From an uncultured Bacteroidales bacterium (lineage in GTDB: Bacteria; Bacteroidota; Bacteroidia; Bacteroidales; Lentimicrobiaceae), in the NCBI GenBank assembly GCA_937864935.1, contig CALMDN010000554.1, positions 1-8,045 on the forward strand: a stretch of DNA of 8,045 nucleotides, written 5' to 3'. The notes under the pieces were generated by a model. That model was not told the origin of the DNA, did not search any database, and saw nothing but the letters and a program-made list of their open reading frames with translations. Below, in pieces: positions 6,765 to 8,045 of this stretch. Made by a program: the position numbers and the translations under genes. The stretch's first letter is position 1. Each line of letters opens with the position of its first letter.

Positions 6765-7490
6765 TCAGGCCAGCAATTCCTGCAGTACTTTCACTGACTT
6801 CATTTCACCCAGTTCAGGGATGTGGAGACGGTAATATTCCAGCAGGCGTTCCAGCAGTTCATTTCTGACATCTGGTGAAATTCTGAACGTATTCAAACCT
6901 TCAAAATCAATTAGTTGAAGATTTTCGAGGGCAGTGGCTGCAGGTCCTGTTATGTAATACCGGTGGAGAGGTTCAGAATCGAGAAACAGGCCTTCCTCCA
7001 TATCGAAAAAACTACCGGCGTCTGTTTTGGCCAGGCGCGGGGCAAAGCCCAGGTAAGCTGTCAGTTTAAGCATAAACAACAGGTGAAATGCCTGCAGTGA
7101 AATCCCGGGTAGGGTAAGTTTCTGCAGAACCGACACCAGGAATGCAAACAATGGCCGGTTGCTTTCTTCCTCGCGGATGCACTTATGCAATAACTCGTTC
7201 ATGTAAAGAACGATGGCACTTTTCGACATGCTTTCGCTCCAGTCGGGTACAGAATGGTCGGGTATAACTTCCCTGATGTAATGCATCTGGCGACGCTCCT
7301 GCCTTTCAACAACCAGATCGAGCAGGGTCAGGTGGCCGAACATGGCAGCGCGGAGTTTTGATTTTCTGCCATAGAGCCCTTTGACCAGAAAAGACATCAT
7401 CCCGAATTCTTCGGTATAGATCTTCACCACGGCACTGGTATCGGAGTAGCGAATGGTATGAAATACGATTCCACGGGTTGAATGCAGCAT
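6765..7490 (-). CDS. recO: DNA repair protein RecO
   Basis: RecO works with RecF and RecR to load RecA onto SSB-coated single-stranded DNA at gaps, and anneals complementary strands. The 241-residue protein starts with the family's OB-fold: MLHSTRGIVFHTIRYSDTSAVV (residues 1-22), then YTEEFGMMSFLVKGLYG (25-41), with Arg/Lys-rich RKSKLRAAMF. A helical C-terminal domain follows, including the helix with LHKCIREEESN and the LTAYLGFAPRL segment. Only one cysteine is present, so the four-cysteine zinc site of Deinococcus-type RecO is absent; this matches many Gram-negative forms. Length is normal. The start is fixed by the conserved N-terminus. The -7 element is so close to the ATG that the message may be leaderless. 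Confidence 0.93.
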   Translation of the reverse strand: MLHSTRGIVFHTIRYSDTSAVVKIYTEEFGMMSFLVKGLYGRKSKLRAAMFGHLTLLDLVVERQERRQMHYIREVIPDHSVPDWSESMSKSAIVLYMNELLHKCIREEESNRPLFAFLVSVLQKLTLPGISLQAFHLLFMLKLTAYLGFAPRLAKTDAGSFFDMEEGLFLDSEPLHRYYITGPAATALENLQLIDFEGLNTFRISPDVRNELLERLLEYYRLHIPELGEMKSVKVLQELLA

Positions 7491-7494
7491 AATG

Positions 7495-7502
7495 CAAAGT
7501 TA
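7495..7502 (-). promoter_or_regulatory. -7 promoter element of recO, abutting the start codon
   Basis: The minus strand reads TAACTTTG, a full TAnnTTTG match, followed by CATT and then the ATG at 7490. A TTG lies upstream (7525-7527), but at 22 bases, slightly longer than the usual 19-21. Transcription would be expected to start at or within a base or two of the ATG. Confidence 0.5.
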
Positions 7503-7552
7503 ATGTCAGTCATCGACATCCGGACAATTTGGAATCAATTTCCTGCAATATA

Positions 7553-7570
7553 CTGTTGAACAGGCACCTG
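7553..7570. repeat. Two overlapping small palindromes upstream of recO
   Basis: CTGTT-G-AACAG (7553-7563) and CAGG-CA-CCTG (7561-7570) overlap by three bases. Loops of one or two bases make them poor RNA hairpins, so an operator is likelier than a terminator for the upstream gene. Short palindromes like this also arise by chance. Confidence 0.2.
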
Positions 7571-7601
7571 ATACGGCTGGAAGCTTCTGCCAGAACGGTC
7601 G

Positions 7602-8045
7602 CTATATGCGAGTCAGGATTTTTGTCAATTTGCGGGGTTTTGAAAAGAAAGGAGAATGGCCGGATTTCAACCTGATGACTTTTTCACATTTTACCCTTTC
7701 GGGCAACAATGATTTGTCAAGGTCTTTACTTTCTGTGCATAAAATGAAATACTTGGGAATTGCTCCATATATGCTGTCGGTAACATTCACAGGCGTACCA
7801 AGCGGTGCAAAAGCCTGGCGGCTCAGGTTTCTGTGAGCAAATTCTCTGTCTGACTTATTACAATCATGATAGAAGAGAATGTCTGCAATTTCAGGTCTGA
7901 AGAGGCTTGTTTTTCTGTTTTCGCTCACAATGAGGCCACTGCCTATGGTCAGTCTGTTGCTGTCTTCGGGCAGAGTGCTTTCAATCAATCCGGCGAGTGA
8001 ACTCACCGATTCGCCATTCTTTGGTAAAAATGCATCCAGGTAGAT
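7602..8045 (-). CDS. Alpha/beta-fold hydrolase (methylesterase-like), C-terminal part
   Basis: The frame is open to the window end, so the N-terminus with the nucleophile is missing; a GTG at 8006 is internal, not the start. The 147 visible residues begin IYLDAFLPKNGES, matching the strand after the nucleophile helix in esterases of the MES/EstC group (pattern VYLDAFLPxxGES). The C-terminus has KYFILCTESKDLDKSL with a probable catalytic acid (Asp108 of the fragment) and LKSGHSPFFSKP, the family's catalytic-His signature (His130, pattern GHSPFLSxP). It is expected to be a small soluble esterase; the substrate cannot be told. The stop is TAG, 111 bases before the recO ATG on the same strand, but recO has its own promoter. 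It is unrelated in sequence to the hydrolase at 724. Confidence 0.8.
   Translation of the reverse strand: MYLDAFLPKNGESVSSLAGLIESTLPEDSNRLTIGSGLIVSENRKTSLFRPEIADILFYHDCNKSDREFAHRNLSRQAFAPLGTPVNVTDSIYGAIPKYFILCTESKDLDKSLLPERVKCEKVIRLKSGHSPFFSKPRKLTKILTRI

Noticed and set aside
6740..6775. Possible shared terminator in the 12-base gap between ispG and recO
   Set aside because: Only 4-base pairings (GCTG/CAGC, CTGG/CCAG) are present, beside a short T5 run; not convincing.
7606..7836. Plus-strand open frame of 76 codons at the right end
   Set aside because: It lies antisense inside the hydrolase gene, resembles no family and has no promoter match; the minus strand shows clear esterase motifs.

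Overview
This window looks like chromosomal DNA from a member of the Bacteroidota, probably of the Bacteroidales type. The reasons are direct. Almost every gene start is preceded by a TAnnTTTG-type -7 promoter element, often followed by CA. Start codons lack Shine-Dalgarno sequences. Lysyl-tRNA synthetase carries the C-terminal extension usual in this phylum, IspG is the long form with a central insert, and the first gene encodes a four-helix membrane protein joined to a LytTR-type DNA-binding domain. Species-level placement is not possible from the sequence alone.

Layout from left to right: (1) the N-terminal 173 residues of a membrane-anchored LytTR regulator, minus strand, cut by the window start; (2) a 203-base divergent spacer with a promoter for each side and two copies of a TTCA-N4-TGAA dyad exactly 40 bases apart; (3) a 381-residue alpha/beta-hydrolase-like protein of a poorly characterised family, plus strand; (4) lysS, minus strand, convergent with the hydrolase; (5) a 418-base stretch holding no intact gene, but with what looks like the last ~55 codons of a MacB/FtsX-type ABC transporter permease, plus strand; (6) a YycJ/WalJ-like metallo-beta-lactamase-fold hydrolase, minus strand; (7) a divergent spacer with strikingly symmetrical promoters; (8) ispG, plus strand; (9) recO, minus strand, convergent with ispG and possibly read from a leaderless message; (10) the C-terminal 147 residues of a second alpha/beta hydrolase, minus strand, cut by the window end.

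Most of this is core housekeeping content: tRNA charging (LysS), isoprenoid precursor synthesis by the MEP pathway (IspG), recombinational repair (RecO) and a possible DNA-processing nuclease of the MBL fold. The genes sit mainly as single transcription units, each with its own promoter, rather than as an operon, so no joint function is implied. I see no tRNA, rRNA, CRISPR array, insertion sequence or phage gene, and no convincing new multi-gene system. The points most worth a second look are the permease remnant, the nested dyad symmetry between the MBL gene and ispG, the paired dyads next to the LytTR regulator, and the apparent leaderless start of recO.
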